In this document: positions 7,752 through 16,214 of the stretch, piece by piece
Numbering within the stretch: the stretch's first letter is position 1
How the letters are laid out: the number at the start of each line of letters is the position of its first letter
Source: an uncultured Cetobacterium sp.
Lineage (GTDB): Bacteria; Fusobacteriota; Fusobacteriia; Fusobacteriales; Fusobacteriaceae
Assembly (NCBI GenBank): GCA_900766645.1
Contig: CAAFWD010000226.1
Coordinates: forward strand, 1-27,672
Reading direction: 5' to 3'
DNA length: 27,672 nt
Notes under the pieces: model-generated
Databases searched by the model: none
What the model was told of the DNA's origin: nothing
The model's input: only the letters and a program-made list of their open reading frames with translations
Translations under genes and position numbers: made by a program

Positions 7752-9923
7752 ATGAAATGGAAAATTCTTAAATATATTGCAATAGCAACTGTATCCTTAG
7801 GAATTGTTGGAGCTATTGGTGTAGGGACTCTTTTAAATAAATATTATAAAGAGTTACCTAATGTTTCTGAACTTGTAGAAAATTACTCTCCTCCTGAACC
7901 TACTACAATTTATGACAGAAATGGACAAGTAATTGATATTATTTCAAGAGAAACAAGAGAGATTGTTGATATAGATGAAATTCCAGTTAATCTACAAAAT
8001 GCTTTTATAGCTATTGAAGATAGACACTTTAGAACTCACTATGGGATTGATCCTGTTAGAATTTTAGGTTCGGCAGTTATTAACTTAAAATCAGGTAGAG
8101 CTGCTCAAGGTGGAAGTACTATAACTCAACAGTTAGCAAGAAATGCTTTTCTATCTCATGAAAAGAAACTTTCTAGAAAAATAAAAGAGGTTATTATAAC
8201 TTTTGAAATAGAAAGAAAGTATACTAAAGATGAGATAATGGAAAGATACTTAAATGAGATCTACTTCGGTTCTGGTGCATACGGTGTAAAAACTGCTGCG
8301 GAAAACTTTTTTAGAAAAGATGTTAGAGATATTAATCTTGCTGAATCAGCTTTACTAGCAGGAATACCAAATAGACCTAACCTATATAACCCTAGAACCA
8401 ATTTAAAAAATTCATTATATAGACAAAAGTTAATATTAAGACAGATGTTAAAGTTTGGTCTTGTAACTCAAGCTCAATATGATGAAGCTGTAAATCATAA
8501 ATTTATAAATGAATCTAAGGCAAAACCTGAAGATTATAAGAATAAAAATGTAACTATTATTTATTCATCAACAGATAAGAAAATTGAATTTAATGCTCCA
8601 GATTTTACAGATTTAGTTGAAAAATTCCTTTTTGAAAAATTTGATGAAAACCAAGTTTATAACGATGGATTAAAAGTTTTTACAACTTTAGATTTAGACT
8701 TCCAAAAAGTTGCAAAAGAAGTATTTGAAAATTATCCACGTTTAAAAAATGATTCAAAACTTCAAGGGGCTATGGTAACTATAGATGCTAAAAATGGAGA
8801 ACTTATAAGTATCATCGGTGGAAAAGATTATAAAACTAGTGAGTTTAATAGAGGAACTCAAGCTGTTAGACAATTAGGATCATCTTTTAAACCTTTTGTT
8901 TACTACACAGCTCTTGAGAAGGGATATGAGGAAAATTTAGTAATTGAAGATTCTAGAATAGTTTATGGAAAATGGGCTCCTAGAAACTATGGTGAAATAT
9001 ACCATAATGGAATTACTTTAATGCAAGGTTTTGATAAATCTCAAAATATTGTATCTATAAAACTTCTTGATAAAGTTGGAATCAACTCATTAGAAAATAC
9101 TATGGAGAGAGTGAACTCAGGATTAACTATTCCTAAAAATCTAACTGCTGCTCTTGGAACAACAGAGGGAACAGCATTACAACTTGCAGAGTCTTATGCG
9201 ATCTTTGCAAATGGTGGATATGTAGTTAAGCCTACTATGGTATTAAAAGTTATTGATAAGTTTAATAATACTTTATATGAATCAAGACCTTCTATTGAAC
9301 CAACATTTAATAGTTTAGATATATCACTTATGACAAACATGCTTAAAAATTCAGTTAAAGCTGGAACAAGTAGAAGAGCTGGAGTAAAATATAACGGAGA
9401 ACCTATAGAACAAGGTGGAAAAACAGGAACTACAAATAACGCGAGAACTGTTTGGTATGCAGGATTTACTCCTGACTATGTTACAACAATCTATATGGGA
9501 TACGATAATAATGATCCTCTAGTTAAAGCTACTGGTGGAGGAACTGTTGCTCCTCTTTGGAAAAATTTCTATCAAAAGTTAATTGATGATAGTATATATA
9601 AACCTAGTAAATTTGATTTCTTAAATAATCATGTTCAAAATGGGGATATACTTTACCAAAGTTTAGATCCAAACACTGGAATGTTAAAAGATTCTAAATA
9701 TAATAAAGAGTTTTTATTAAGAAGAGGTAGAATGGAAGTTGAAAGTGCTGATAAATATACAAATGGTATTTCTGGAGTTTTAGGATATGAAATTCCTCAA
9801 GTAGCTCCTCAGAATCAAGTACCTGAAAATATTCAAGTTCCTTCAGGACAAAATTATATTCCTGTTCAACCTAAAAAAGAGGAAAATAAAAAAGGATTCT
9901 TCCAAAAACTATTTAACTTTTAA
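7752..9923 (+). CDS. Penicillin-binding protein 1A, bifunctional class A
   Basis: This protein polymerises lipid II into glycan strands and cross-links the peptides, anchored in the inner membrane with its domains in the periplasm. Residues 8-28 are the membrane anchor. The GT51 glycosyltransferase domain (about 50-230) shows the catalytic Glu in EDRHFR (E89), the GGSTITQQ motif and the MERYLNEIYFG motif (E164). The transpeptidase domain has the three penicillin-binding motifs SSFK (S377), SQN (430-432) and KTGT (557-560). The tail after about 670 is rich in Pro, Gln and Asn and ends in a basic-aromatic stretch of unknown role. At 723 residues it is typical for class A proteins lacking a large OB domain insert. 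It ends in a strong terminator. Confidence 0.96.
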   Translation: MKWKILKYIAIATVSLGIVGAIGVGTLLNKYYKELPNVSELVENYSPPEPTTIYDRNGQVIDIISRETREIVDIDEIPVNLQNAFIAIEDRHFRTHYGIDPVRILGSAVINLKSGRAAQGGSTITQQLARNAFLSHEKKLSRKIKEVIITFEIERKYTKDEIMERYLNEIYFGSGAYGVKTAAENFFRKDVRDINLAESALLAGIPNRPNLYNPRTNLKNSLYRQKLILRQMLKFGLVTQAQYDEAVNHKFINESKAKPEDYKNKNVTIIYSSTDKKIEFNAPDFTDLVEKFLFEKFDENQVYNDGLKVFTTLDLDFQKVAKEVFENYPRLKNDSKLQGAMVTIDAKNGELISIIGGKDYKTSEFNRGTQAVRQLGSSFKPFVYYTALEKGYEENLVIEDSRIVYGKWAPRNYGEIYHNGITLMQGFDKSQNIVSIKLLDKVGINSLENTMERVNSGLTIPKNLTAALGTTEGTALQLAESYAIFANGGYVVKPTMVLKVIDKFNNTLYESRPSIEPTFNSLDISLMTNMLKNSVKAGTSRRAGVKYNGEPIEQGGKTGTTNNARTVWYAGFTPDYVTTIYMGYDNNDPLVKATGGGTVAPLWKNFYQKLIDDSIYKPSKFDFLNNHVQNGDILYQSLDPNTGMLKDSKYNKEFLLRRGRMEVESADKYTNGISGVLGYEIPQVAPQNQVPENIQVPSGQNYIPVQPKKEENKKGFFQKLFNF

Positions 9924-9926
9924 TTT

Positions 9927-9962
9927 AAAAAGTATCTAGAAATTTCTAGATACTTTTTTTTC
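9927..9962 (+). terminator. Perfect palindromic terminator after pbp1A
   Basis: Positions 9927-9942 and 9943-9958 are exact reverse complements (core AGTATCTAGAAA). A run of T follows on the plus strand. Confidence 0.9.
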
Positions 9963-10021
9963 TGTATTTTTTACACAAAATGCTGTAGAATAAAACTTAA
10001 TACAGATTAGAAGGAGGGGTT

Positions 10022-10714
10022 ATGAAAAAAATAGGATTAATTGGTGGAATGAGTTGGGAGAGTACAGTTACATATTATAAGGTTATCAATGAAACTATAA
10101 AACAGAAACTTGGAGGACTTCACTCTGGAAAAATTGTTTTAGAAAGTGTCGATTTTCAAGAAATAGAAAAATATCAATCTAATGGTGAATGGGATAAAAG
10201 TGCAAGAGTTTTAATAGAAGCTGCTAGAAATCTTGAAAAAGCTGGAGCTGGATTTATTATTATTTGTACTAACACTATGCATAAAATAGCTTCTGAAATT
10301 CAAAAAGAAATTGATATTCCAATAATACATATTGCTGAAGCTACTGGAGAGAGGATAATAGATTCTGACATTAAAAAAGTAATTTTACTTGGAACTAAAT
10401 ATACAATGACCGAAAATTTTTATAAAGATAAACTTATTTCCAACAATATAGAAGTTGTAATCCCTGATAAATCTGATATAGAAAAAGTAAATAGCATTAT
10501 TTATAATGAATTATGCTTAGGATCAATAAAACCTGAATCAAAATATATTTTTTTAAATATTATAGATAAATTAAAAAATAGTGGGGCTCAAGGAGTTATT
10601 TTAGGATGTACAGAGATTGGACTATTGATAAATAGTAAGGATTTAGATATTCCAGTTTTTGATACTACTTTGATTCATGCAGAAAAAGCAGCTTTATTGT
10701 CTATAAAAAATTAA
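10022..10714 (+). CDS. Aspartate/glutamate racemase family protein (YgeA-like)
   Basis: This is a 230-residue cofactor-independent amino acid racemase of the Asp/Glu/hydantoin family, closest in style to aspartate racemase and the broad-specificity YgeA group. The two catalytic cysteines sit in CTNTMHK (C82) and GCTEIGLL (C196), one in each half of the pseudo-symmetric fold, and the N-terminus has the family start GLIGGMSWEST. Substrate preference cannot be read from the sequence: Asp, Glu or several other amino acids are possible. The ribosome binding site is AAGGAGGGG. It stands alone between two terminators, next to the PBP1A gene. A role in supplying a D-amino acid for the cell wall is a guess from that position. 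Confidence 0.9.
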   Translation: MKKIGLIGGMSWESTVTYYKVINETIKQKLGGLHSGKIVLESVDFQEIEKYQSNGEWDKSARVLIEAARNLEKAGAGFIIICTNTMHKIASEIQKEIDIPIIHIAEATGERIIDSDIKKVILLGTKYTMTENFYKDKLISNNIEVVIPDKSDIEKVNSIIYNELCLGSIKPESKYIFLNIIDKLKNSGAQGVILGCTEIGLLINSKDLDIPVFDTTLIHAEKAALLSIKN

Positions 10715-10723
10715 AATAAATAA

Positions 10724-10756
10724 AAAAGGCTAGAAAATGATCTTCTAGCCTTTTAC
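10724..10756. terminator. Bidirectional terminator between racemase and HAD genes
   Basis: A perfect 12-base stem (10724-10735 with 10743-10754) closes a 7-base loop. A-rich and T-rich flanks on the two sides let it work for both convergent genes. Confidence 0.88.
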
Positions 10757-10759
10757 TTT

Positions 10760-11557
10760 TTATAAAAATAATTCCTGAAGTTTTTGAGCAACTCCATTCT
10801 CATTATTTGTTTTTATTACTTCATTTTCAGGTAATAACTCTTTTAGTCTTGGATTACCATTTCCCATTATAAATCCTTTATCTACAAAAGATAGCATTTC
10901 TAAATCGTTTAGTCCATCACCAAAAGCAATAGCTTCTTCTGGTTTTATTCCCTCTCTCTCCAATACTTCTTTTATAGCACTAGCTTTAGAAACTCCATCT
11001 CTCATAATCTCTAAACATGAAGGCAATGAAAGAGTTACATTTAATACACCTTTGTATTTAGATTTTAAATCATTTTCTAACTCATCAATATATTTTGTAT
11101 CCTCACATATAAAGAAAAACTTAGTGATCTCTTTTCCTTCTAAAGTTTTAAATGGTGCAATGTCATGATGAAATCCAGATTCCTTATGAAATACTAATGC
11201 CTCCTCTAAAGGAGATTCAACTACCCATTGCTCATCCATATAAACATTTTTATGAACATTTTCATTATATTTATAATTTAAAAGCTCTCTTGATAGCTCT
11301 TCAGAAATATTATGAGAAATTATCTCTTCATTTTTATAATCGTGAACTTTTGCTCCATTAGATGTTATTAAAAAACTATCTAAACCTAGCATATCTTTAA
11401 ATACAAATGCATCTGCATGGTGTCTTCCTGTAGCTATAAAAAATTTAACTCCAGAATCTGTTATTTTTTTTATTGTTTCTTTTGTTTCTTTTGATATAGT
11501 GTGCTCTCCATTTAAAAGAGTTCCATCTAAATCACATATTACCGCTTTATATTTCAT
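10760..11557 (-). CDS. Cof-type HAD phosphatase (subfamily IIB)
   Basis: This is a 265-residue cytoplasmic phosphatase of the haloacid dehalogenase superfamily. Motif I is DLDGT (nucleophile D9, acid-base D11), motif II is ATGR (T43), motif III has K191 (VSKAS) and motif IV is GDGLND (213-218). The mobile cap between motifs II and III is of the Cof/IIB type, which acts on sugar phosphates, pyridoxal phosphate or flavin precursors; substrate cannot be predicted. It lies downstream of the MipA/OmpV gene but is separated from it by a hairpin terminator, and its ribosome binding site (AAGGAG) can pair with part of that hairpin, so expression may depend on read-through or on a promoter just before the hairpin. 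Confidence 0.93.
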   Translation of the reverse strand: MKYKAVICDLDGTLLNGEHTISKETKETIKKITDSGVKFFIATGRHHADAFVFKDMLGLDSFLITSNGAKVHDYKNEEIISHNISEELSRELLNYKYNENVHKNVYMDEQWVVESPLEEALVFHKESGFHHDIAPFKTLEGKEITKFFFICEDTKYIDELENDLKSKYKGVLNVTLSLPSCLEIMRDGVSKASAIKEVLEREGIKPEEAIAFGDGLNDLEMLSFVDKGFIMGNGNPRLKELLPENEVIKTNNENGVAQKLQELFL

Positions 11558-11570
11558 TTTTTCTCCTTTT

Positions 11571-11603
11571 CAAAAAAGGAGGCATAAAAATTTTATGCCT
11601 CCT
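11571..11603 (-). terminator. Terminator after mipA-like gene, abutting the next ribosome binding site
   Basis: On the minus strand the arms 11603-11591 and 11589-11577 are perfectly complementary over 13 bases (core AGGAGGCATA) and are followed by TTTTTTG. The next gene's AAGGAG comes directly after the T run. Confidence 0.85.
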
Positions 11604-11616
11604 AAGTGTTCTTTAC

Positions 11617-11646
11617 ATTATATTTAAAAATGGTACTTTGCTCCAA
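11617..11646 (-). promoter_or_regulatory. Possible promoter inside the mipA-like 3' end
   Basis: On the minus strand TTGGAG (11646-11641) and TATAAT (11622-11617) are 18 bases apart. Transcription would start just before the terminator hairpin, so the HAD mRNA would carry that hairpin in its leader. The element overlaps coding sequence and may be chance. Confidence 0.4.
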
Positions 11647-12388
11647 TTCCCATTAAATATAAGATATCATCATCAACTATTGGTGAATCAGTTATCTCAC
11701 TTGAGAATTTTTCTACACCTAAAAATGCTAATAATGCTAAATTATCACTTAAACTGTACTCAGCTGTTAAATTAGCTCCAAATGAGTACGCAGCATCAGC
11801 TTCATATTTTTTAGAAATTTTACTATTTCTCTTTGCTTCCTCTGAAGTAACTCCAAAGTAGTAATCTGCATAATCTGCTGTGTATCCTTTCATATATACT
11901 GATGGAACAAGAATTAACTTTTCGTTTATGTAAGTTGGTCTAAATGCACTAATTTTAAATTCAGCTCCATCTTTTCCTGCTTTTGCAGAGAATCCTGTTT
12001 GTACTCCATTTATTCCAGTATCTGCATCTAGTCTTACCCCAAACATAGCCTGATATTTTCTGTCATCTATATTATTATATCCTGAAGATAGATCATCCCC
12101 ATCAACATCAAATCCAGATAATGGATCTACAAATAATGATGCTGCAAACATATCATCTTGATAAAAAGTATAACCAACTGACAAGCTTTTATCTTCTAAA
12201 TCAGCAGCTCCTCTAATATATAAGTTACCGTAATCTATATTCAATACAGGTACTGGTGAAGACTTTTCATCATCTCCTTTATAAAGGCTATTTGAAACTC
12301 CTAATCCCATACCAACTCCAAAATCACTTGAAGCAAATGATGTTAAAGATAGTAACAATGCTGATAAACTAATTAATGCCTTCTTCAT
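11624..12388 (-). CDS. MipA/OmpV family outer membrane protein
   Basis: This is a predicted outer membrane beta-barrel of 254 residues. A signal peptide cleaved near SFA-SSD (after residue 19) is followed by alternating polar/hydrophobic strands, acidic loops rich in Asp, and a C-terminal Phe (GIGAKYHF) as in proteins inserted by the BAM machinery. The segment YYFGVTSEEA is characteristic of the MipA/OmpV family, whose members range from a scaffold for murein enzymes (MipA) to osmoregulated outer membrane proteins (OmpV). Which role applies here is unknown. It follows the glycosyltransferase-deacetylase fusion by 17 bases, so both are likely on one mRNA, and ends in a strong terminator. Confidence 0.9.
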   Translation of the reverse strand: MKKALISLSALLLSLTSFASSDFGVGMGLGVSNSLYKGDDEKSSPVPVLNIDYGNLYIRGAADLEDKSLSVGYTFYQDDMFAASLFVDPLSGFDVDGDDLSSGYNNIDDRKYQAMFGVRLDADTGINGVQTGFSAKAGKDGAEFKISAFRPTYINEKLILVPSVYMKGYTADYADYYFGVTSEEAKRNSKISKKYEADAAYSFGANLTAEYSLSDNLALLAFLGVEKFSSEITDSPIVDDDILYLMGIGAKYHF

Positions 12389-12405
12389 AATAATCCTCCC
12401 TGCAA

Positions 12406-14202
12406 CTACTTTTGGTAGCTCTTTTCTTCTCTTTTCATTTTTATAAAGTTGTATTTACCTGATACTTTCCTTTTAAAATTAAAAAGATTATTAGTTGGAA
12501 AAATCCCAATTCTTCTTATTTCAAAGAAGTCATCTGAAAAAGCTATACCTCCAGAATCAGTTGCCACAGCAAAAGGATAACCTGAATCTTCTGCTAACTT
12601 TTTTACATCCTCATTTAAACTCCCGTATGGATATGCAAAAGATAGTAATTTTCTTCCTAAGATATTTTCAATCTTAGCTTTTGATTCAAAAATCTCTTTT
12701 CTTGCCTTCTCTATAGAAAGTTCCGCTAATTTAGGATGAGAAGAGGTATGCCCTCCAAACTCGATTCCAGAGCTTTGTAGCTCTAAAAGTTCCTCTTTAG
12801 TCATTAGCTCAAACTCTTTTTCTGGATTGTCTTTATTTTCAGAATCCCACTTATTATAAGCTATTCCATCTAATATGTATATAATACCTTTAAATCCATA
12901 TTTTTTCAAGATAGGAAATGCATTTTCATAGTTGTCTTTATATCCATCGTCAAATGTTAACATAATCCATTTTTTATCTTTATCAAATCTTTTTTTATAT
13001 CCGTTATTTAACATATCTTTAAAAGTTACTGTTTGGAATCCTTTTGATTTTAAGTACTTCATCTGATCGTCAAACTGTTTTATAGTTACATACGTTCCAT
13101 GAACACCTTTCTCACTTTCATCCTTTATAACTCTATGATACATTAAAACAGGCATTTCATATTTTCTTTTTTTTACAATCTCTCTTTGATAAACTTTTTC
13201 TATTTCACTTACAATTTTTTCAATTGAAAACTCTTTTGAAACTTCTTCTCTTAAATATCTTAATTCATCTGAAGATAACTTTAATCCTTTATCAATCTCC
13301 GGAACTATATCTGTCCATTGAAATAAAGGTCTATTTAAAATAGAAATATCTCCAAAATTAGATTTTAAAGCTGTTGCTAATTTATCCTTAGTTACAGTTC
13401 CAACTAATTCAGCTTCACCAACTGCTAATACAGGAACTTCACATAAAATTCCTTCAACAGCAACTCTTCCAGCTCCTATTACTAAAGATGACTCAGATAT
13501 TTTTTCAGATACATTATTTACATACCCTAAGAAATCCACTGTCCCTTGGAATTTTCTAAATCTTTGAGGGATATCTTTTCCACCAATAACTTGAATTTTT
13601 AAATCCTGTCTTTTATAAAGAATATCTAGTATCTTATAAGTTACATCCCCTTTAGGACCAGATAATCTTCCAATTATAGATATTATCTTTTCATCTCTTT
13701 TTATTGGTGTTGATTGCTTTTGATACTCCTTAGTATTTATCATATTTCTAAGAACAGTAATTTTATTCTCTTTGACTTTTAAATCATTAACGATATGTGA
13801 TTTTATATTTTCACACACACTTAACGAGTAATCTCCGAAAGCTTTAATAATTTTTCTGCTTAAGTGAACTGGCTGTCTACCATGTATTGTTGTAATTAAA
13901 GGAATACCTGCTATTTTACAAGCTATTGCACAACTCCAAGATGAAGCTCTTGAGTGAGCATGCACAACATGAATATCCTTTTCTTTTATAATCTTTAAAA
14001 GCTTTTTAACTTGAGTTATTCTGTCAGTTAATTTTCTTTTATTAAATTTTATACTTTCGTAAGTTGCTAATGTTGGTTTTGTCAATGTGTCTGACACTAT
14101 ATATACATTATTTCCTCTTTTTATTAGCTCATCACTAAGCACTGTACCATAAACCTCAGCTCCAGTTACCTCTAACTGAGATAGTGCCATCAGTATATTC
14201 AT
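12406..14202 (-). CDS. Glycosyltransferase family 4 - polysaccharide deacetylase (CE4) fusion
   Basis: This 598-residue protein joins two enzymes of glycan metabolism. Residues 1-340 form a GT4-type glycosyltransferase with the two Rossmann halves visible (ALSQLEVTGAE at the start, HVVHAHSRASSW at 78-89, GRLSGPKGD at 178-186). Only one Glu of the usual EX7E donor-site motif is evident (E250). After a Lys/Arg-rich linker, residues 350-580 form a NodB-type deacetylase with TFDDG (416-420), the metal-binding HTSSH (H485, H489) and FAYPYG (522-527). There is no signal peptide or clear membrane segment, so it probably acts in the cytoplasm. The glycan is unknown. Ribosome binding site AGGAGG. It follows the aminopeptidase gene by 21 bases and precedes the outer membrane protein gene. 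Confidence 0.92.
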   Translation of the reverse strand: MNILMALSQLEVTGAEVYGTVLSDELIKRGNNVYIVSDTLTKPTLATYESIKFNKRKLTDRITQVKKLLKIIKEKDIHVVHAHSRASSWSCAIACKIAGIPLITTIHGRQPVHLSRKIIKAFGDYSLSVCENIKSHIVNDLKVKENKITVLRNMINTKEYQKQSTPIKRDEKIISIIGRLSGPKGDVTYKILDILYKRQDLKIQVIGGKDIPQRFRKFQGTVDFLGYVNNVSEKISESSLVIGAGRVAVEGILCEVPVLAVGEAELVGTVTKDKLATALKSNFGDISILNRPLFQWTDIVPEIDKGLKLSSDELRYLREEVSKEFSIEKIVSEIEKVYQREIVKKRKYEMPVLMYHRVIKDESEKGVHGTYVTIKQFDDQMKYLKSKGFQTVTFKDMLNNGYKKRFDKDKKWIMLTFDDGYKDNYENAFPILKKYGFKGIIYILDGIAYNKWDSENKDNPEKEFELMTKEELLELQSSGIEFGGHTSSHPKLAELSIEKARKEIFESKAKIENILGRKLLSFAYPYGSLNEDVKKLAEDSGYPFAVATDSGGIAFSDDFFEIRRIGIFPTNNLFNFKRKVSGKYNFIKMKREEKSYQK

Positions 14203-14223
14203 TATTAAATCCTCCTATAAAAT

Positions 14224-15339
14224 TTACTTTAAATTTTCAGGATTCAACACTTCTAACTCTTCAATAACAAAGATTCCATCTTTTCTAACTAGTACGTCAT
14301 CAAACCAGATTTCTCCGCCACCAAAATCAGGTCTTTGAATTAGAACTAAATCCCAATGTACAGCTGATCTATTTCCATTATCAGCTAATTTATATGCTTG
14401 TCCAGGAGTAAAGTGAATACTTCCTGCTATTTTCTCATCAAATAAAGTATCTTTCATTGGCTTTAATATATATGGGTTTACACCTATTGCAAACTCTCCT
14501 ATAAATCTAGCCCCTTCATCTGTATCTAATACATTATTTAATCTTTCTGTATTGTTAGCTGTAGCTTCTACAATTTTTCCATTTTCAAATCTAAATCTAA
14601 CATTTTCAAATGTTGTTCCTTGGTAAACTGATGGTGTATTATAAGTTATAACTCCATTTACACTATCTTTTACAGGAGCTGAATAAACTTCTCCGTCTGG
14701 AATATTTCTTAATCCACAACATTTAACTGAAGGAATATCCTTTATTGAGAACTGTAAATCTGTCCCCTCTCCAATTATTCTAACTTTATCAGTTCTATCT
14801 AAAAGTGCTGTTAAAGCATCCATAGCTCTGCTCATCTTAGAATAATCTAAGTTACATACATTATAATAGAAATCTTCAAATGACTCTAATGATGTATTTG
14901 CAAGTTGAGCCATAGAATTATTTGGATATCTTAATACAACCCATTTAGTATTATTAACTCTTTCTGATAGGTGTACAGGACGCATGAAATAATCTGTGTA
15001 TATTTTCATATTTTCAGCTGGTATATCTGATAACTCCGAAGCATTTTCACTTCCTCTTATTGCTATATAAGCATCCATCTCTTTCATTCTATCTAATTCA
15101 AACTTTGCCATAAGTTCAGCTTGCTCTTTTGTTATACTTTTTAACAACTCTCTTGTTACACTTTGATCTTTTAAAGTAACTATTGGATGTCCCCCTGCTG
15201 CATAAACCTCTTTTACTAAAGCCTTTACCAGGTTTTTAGATTCCTCCCCGATAGACTCTATTAAAACTCTTTCCCCTTTTGCTACTCTACAAGAATAATT
15301 AACCAAATTTTTTGCTAGTATCGCGATTCTCTGATCCAT
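14224..15339 (-). CDS. M29 family aminopeptidase (AmpS/PepS-like)
   Basis: This is a 371-residue cytoplasmic metallo-aminopeptidase that removes N-terminal residues from peptides using a two-metal centre. The expected ligands are all visible: E217 (DGEVYSAP), E282 (GEFAIG), H309 (IHFTPG), H328 and D330 (HWD). The N-terminal domain (about 1-200) is the mixed fold typical of M29 enzymes. Length is slightly below the usual 400-410 residues but no motif is missing. The ribosome binding site is AGGAGG, and a good promoter lies just upstream. It is the first gene of a likely three-gene unit with the glycosyltransferase-deacetylase and MipA/OmpV genes. No functional link to them is obvious. Confidence 0.94.
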   Translation of the reverse strand: MDQRIAILAKNLVNYSCRVAKGERVLIESIGEESKNLVKALVKEVYAAGGHPIVTLKDQSVTRELLKSITKEQAELMAKFELDRMKEMDAYIAIRGSENASELSDIPAENMKIYTDYFMRPVHLSERVNNTKWVVLRYPNNSMAQLANTSLESFEDFYYNVCNLDYSKMSRAMDALTALLDRTDKVRIIGEGTDLQFSIKDIPSVKCCGLRNIPDGEVYSAPVKDSVNGVITYNTPSVYQGTTFENVRFRFENGKIVEATANNTERLNNVLDTDEGARFIGEFAIGVNPYILKPMKDTLFDEKIAGSIHFTPGQAYKLADNGNRSAVHWDLVLIQRPDFGGGEIWFDDVLVRKDGIFVIEELEVLNPENLK

Positions 15340-15375
15340 AATTTCCTCCTAAGTTTTATTTTGTCTTTCCCTTAA

Positions 15376-15405
15376 ATTATACAACAGAACAACAACTTTA
15401 AGCAA
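15376..15405 (-). promoter_or_regulatory. Promoter of the aminopeptidase operon
   Basis: On the minus strand TTGCTT (15405-15400) and TATAAT (15381-15376) are separated by 18 bases. Confidence 0.6.
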
Positions 15406-15412
15406 GTTTATA

Positions 15413-15440
15413 TTGACATAGTAAATAATTATTATAAAAT
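15413..15440 (+). promoter_or_regulatory. Promoter of yaaA
   Basis: A consensus TTGACA at 15413-15418 is followed after 16 bases by TAAAAT (15435-15440); TATAAA overlaps it. It lies back to back with the aminopeptidase promoter, with only 7 bases between the two -35 boxes, so one regulator could act on both. Confidence 0.65.
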
Positions 15441-15467
15441 AACTTATATATATTAAGGAGGAGAGAG

Positions 15468-16199
15468 ATGAAATTTTTATTTTCCCCAAGTAAAGGAATG
15501 AAATATAAGAGCATAAATTTTACTGGTAACAATTTTCCAAAATTTAATAAAGAAACAGATATTTTGATTAAAAAATTAAAAACATTATCTAAAGAGAATA
15601 TTCAAAATCTTTTTAAAATAAAAGATGGAATTTTAGAGTCCACGTATAAAAATATACAAGATTTTGATATCAATCCGGCTAAAGAGGCAATATCTTTTTA
15701 TGACGGAGTTAGTTATAAGCAGTTAGAGGTCGAGTCATTTAAAAATGATGATTTCAATTTTATAAATGAGAATGTTTTTATATTCTCTGCTTTATATGGA
15801 ATTATAAATGGACTAGATCTTATTAAAGAGTATCGACTAGATATGACTATTAAAGTTTTAGAAGAATCTCCTTATAAGTTTTGGGAAAAAAATATAAATA
15901 ATTATTTAAGCGATTTAAATGACATATTTATAAATTTTGCTTCTAAAGAATTTTCTAAAATAGTTAATAGAAAAAATATTAAAGTTATAGATGTTGAGTT
16001 TAGACAAGAGGTTAACGGCATTCTTAAAAATATAAGTACAGAAGCTAAAAAAGCTAGAGGTTCTTTTTTAAACTACTGTATAAAAAATAAAGTTCAAACT
16101 GTGGATGAACTAAAAAATATATCTATCAATGGATATACTTTTGAATCCAACTTATCAACTGAAAACCTTTTAGTTTTCAAAAAGAAAGAACTAGCTTAA
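15468..16199 (+). CDS. yaaA: Peroxide stress protein YaaA (UPF0246)
   Basis: This is a 243-residue cytoplasmic protein of the YaaA/DUF328 family. In E. coli it is induced by peroxide and limits damage by lowering free intracellular iron, and related proteins bind DNA. Family signatures visible here are the start FLFSPSKGM, SALYGIINGLDLIKEYRLDM (about 108-127), the FRQEVNGILK segment, AKKARGSFLNY (about 193-203) and the C-terminal NGYTFESNLS. The ribosome binding site is AGGAGG. The last four codons before the stop (KELA) lie inside a palindromic terminator shared with the convergent UbiB-like gene, whose 3' end it overlaps by 9 bases. Confidence 0.93.
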   Translation: MKFLFSPSKGMKYKSINFTGNNFPKFNKETDILIKKLKTLSKENIQNLFKIKDGILESTYKNIQDFDINPAKEAISFYDGVSYKQLEVESFKNDDFNFINENVFIFSALYGIINGLDLIKEYRLDMTIKVLEESPYKFWEKNINNYLSDLNDIFINFASKEFSKIVNRKNIKVIDVEFRQEVNGILKNISTEAKKARGSFLNYCIKNKVQTVDELKNISINGYTFESNLSTENLLVFKKKELA

Positions 16200-16214
16200 A
16201 GCTAGTTCTTTTTC
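16185..16214. terminator. Palindromic terminator within two convergent coding ends
   Basis: Positions 16185-16197 and 16199-16211 are perfectly complementary (AAAGAACTAGCTT). The stem covers the stop codons of both convergent genes, so each gene ends inside the terminator. T runs exist on both exit sides. Confidence 0.88.

Noticed and set aside
9976..10020. Promoter of the racemase gene at TAGAAT 9986
   Set aside because: No -35 at a normal distance and no proper extended -10; evidence too weak to list.
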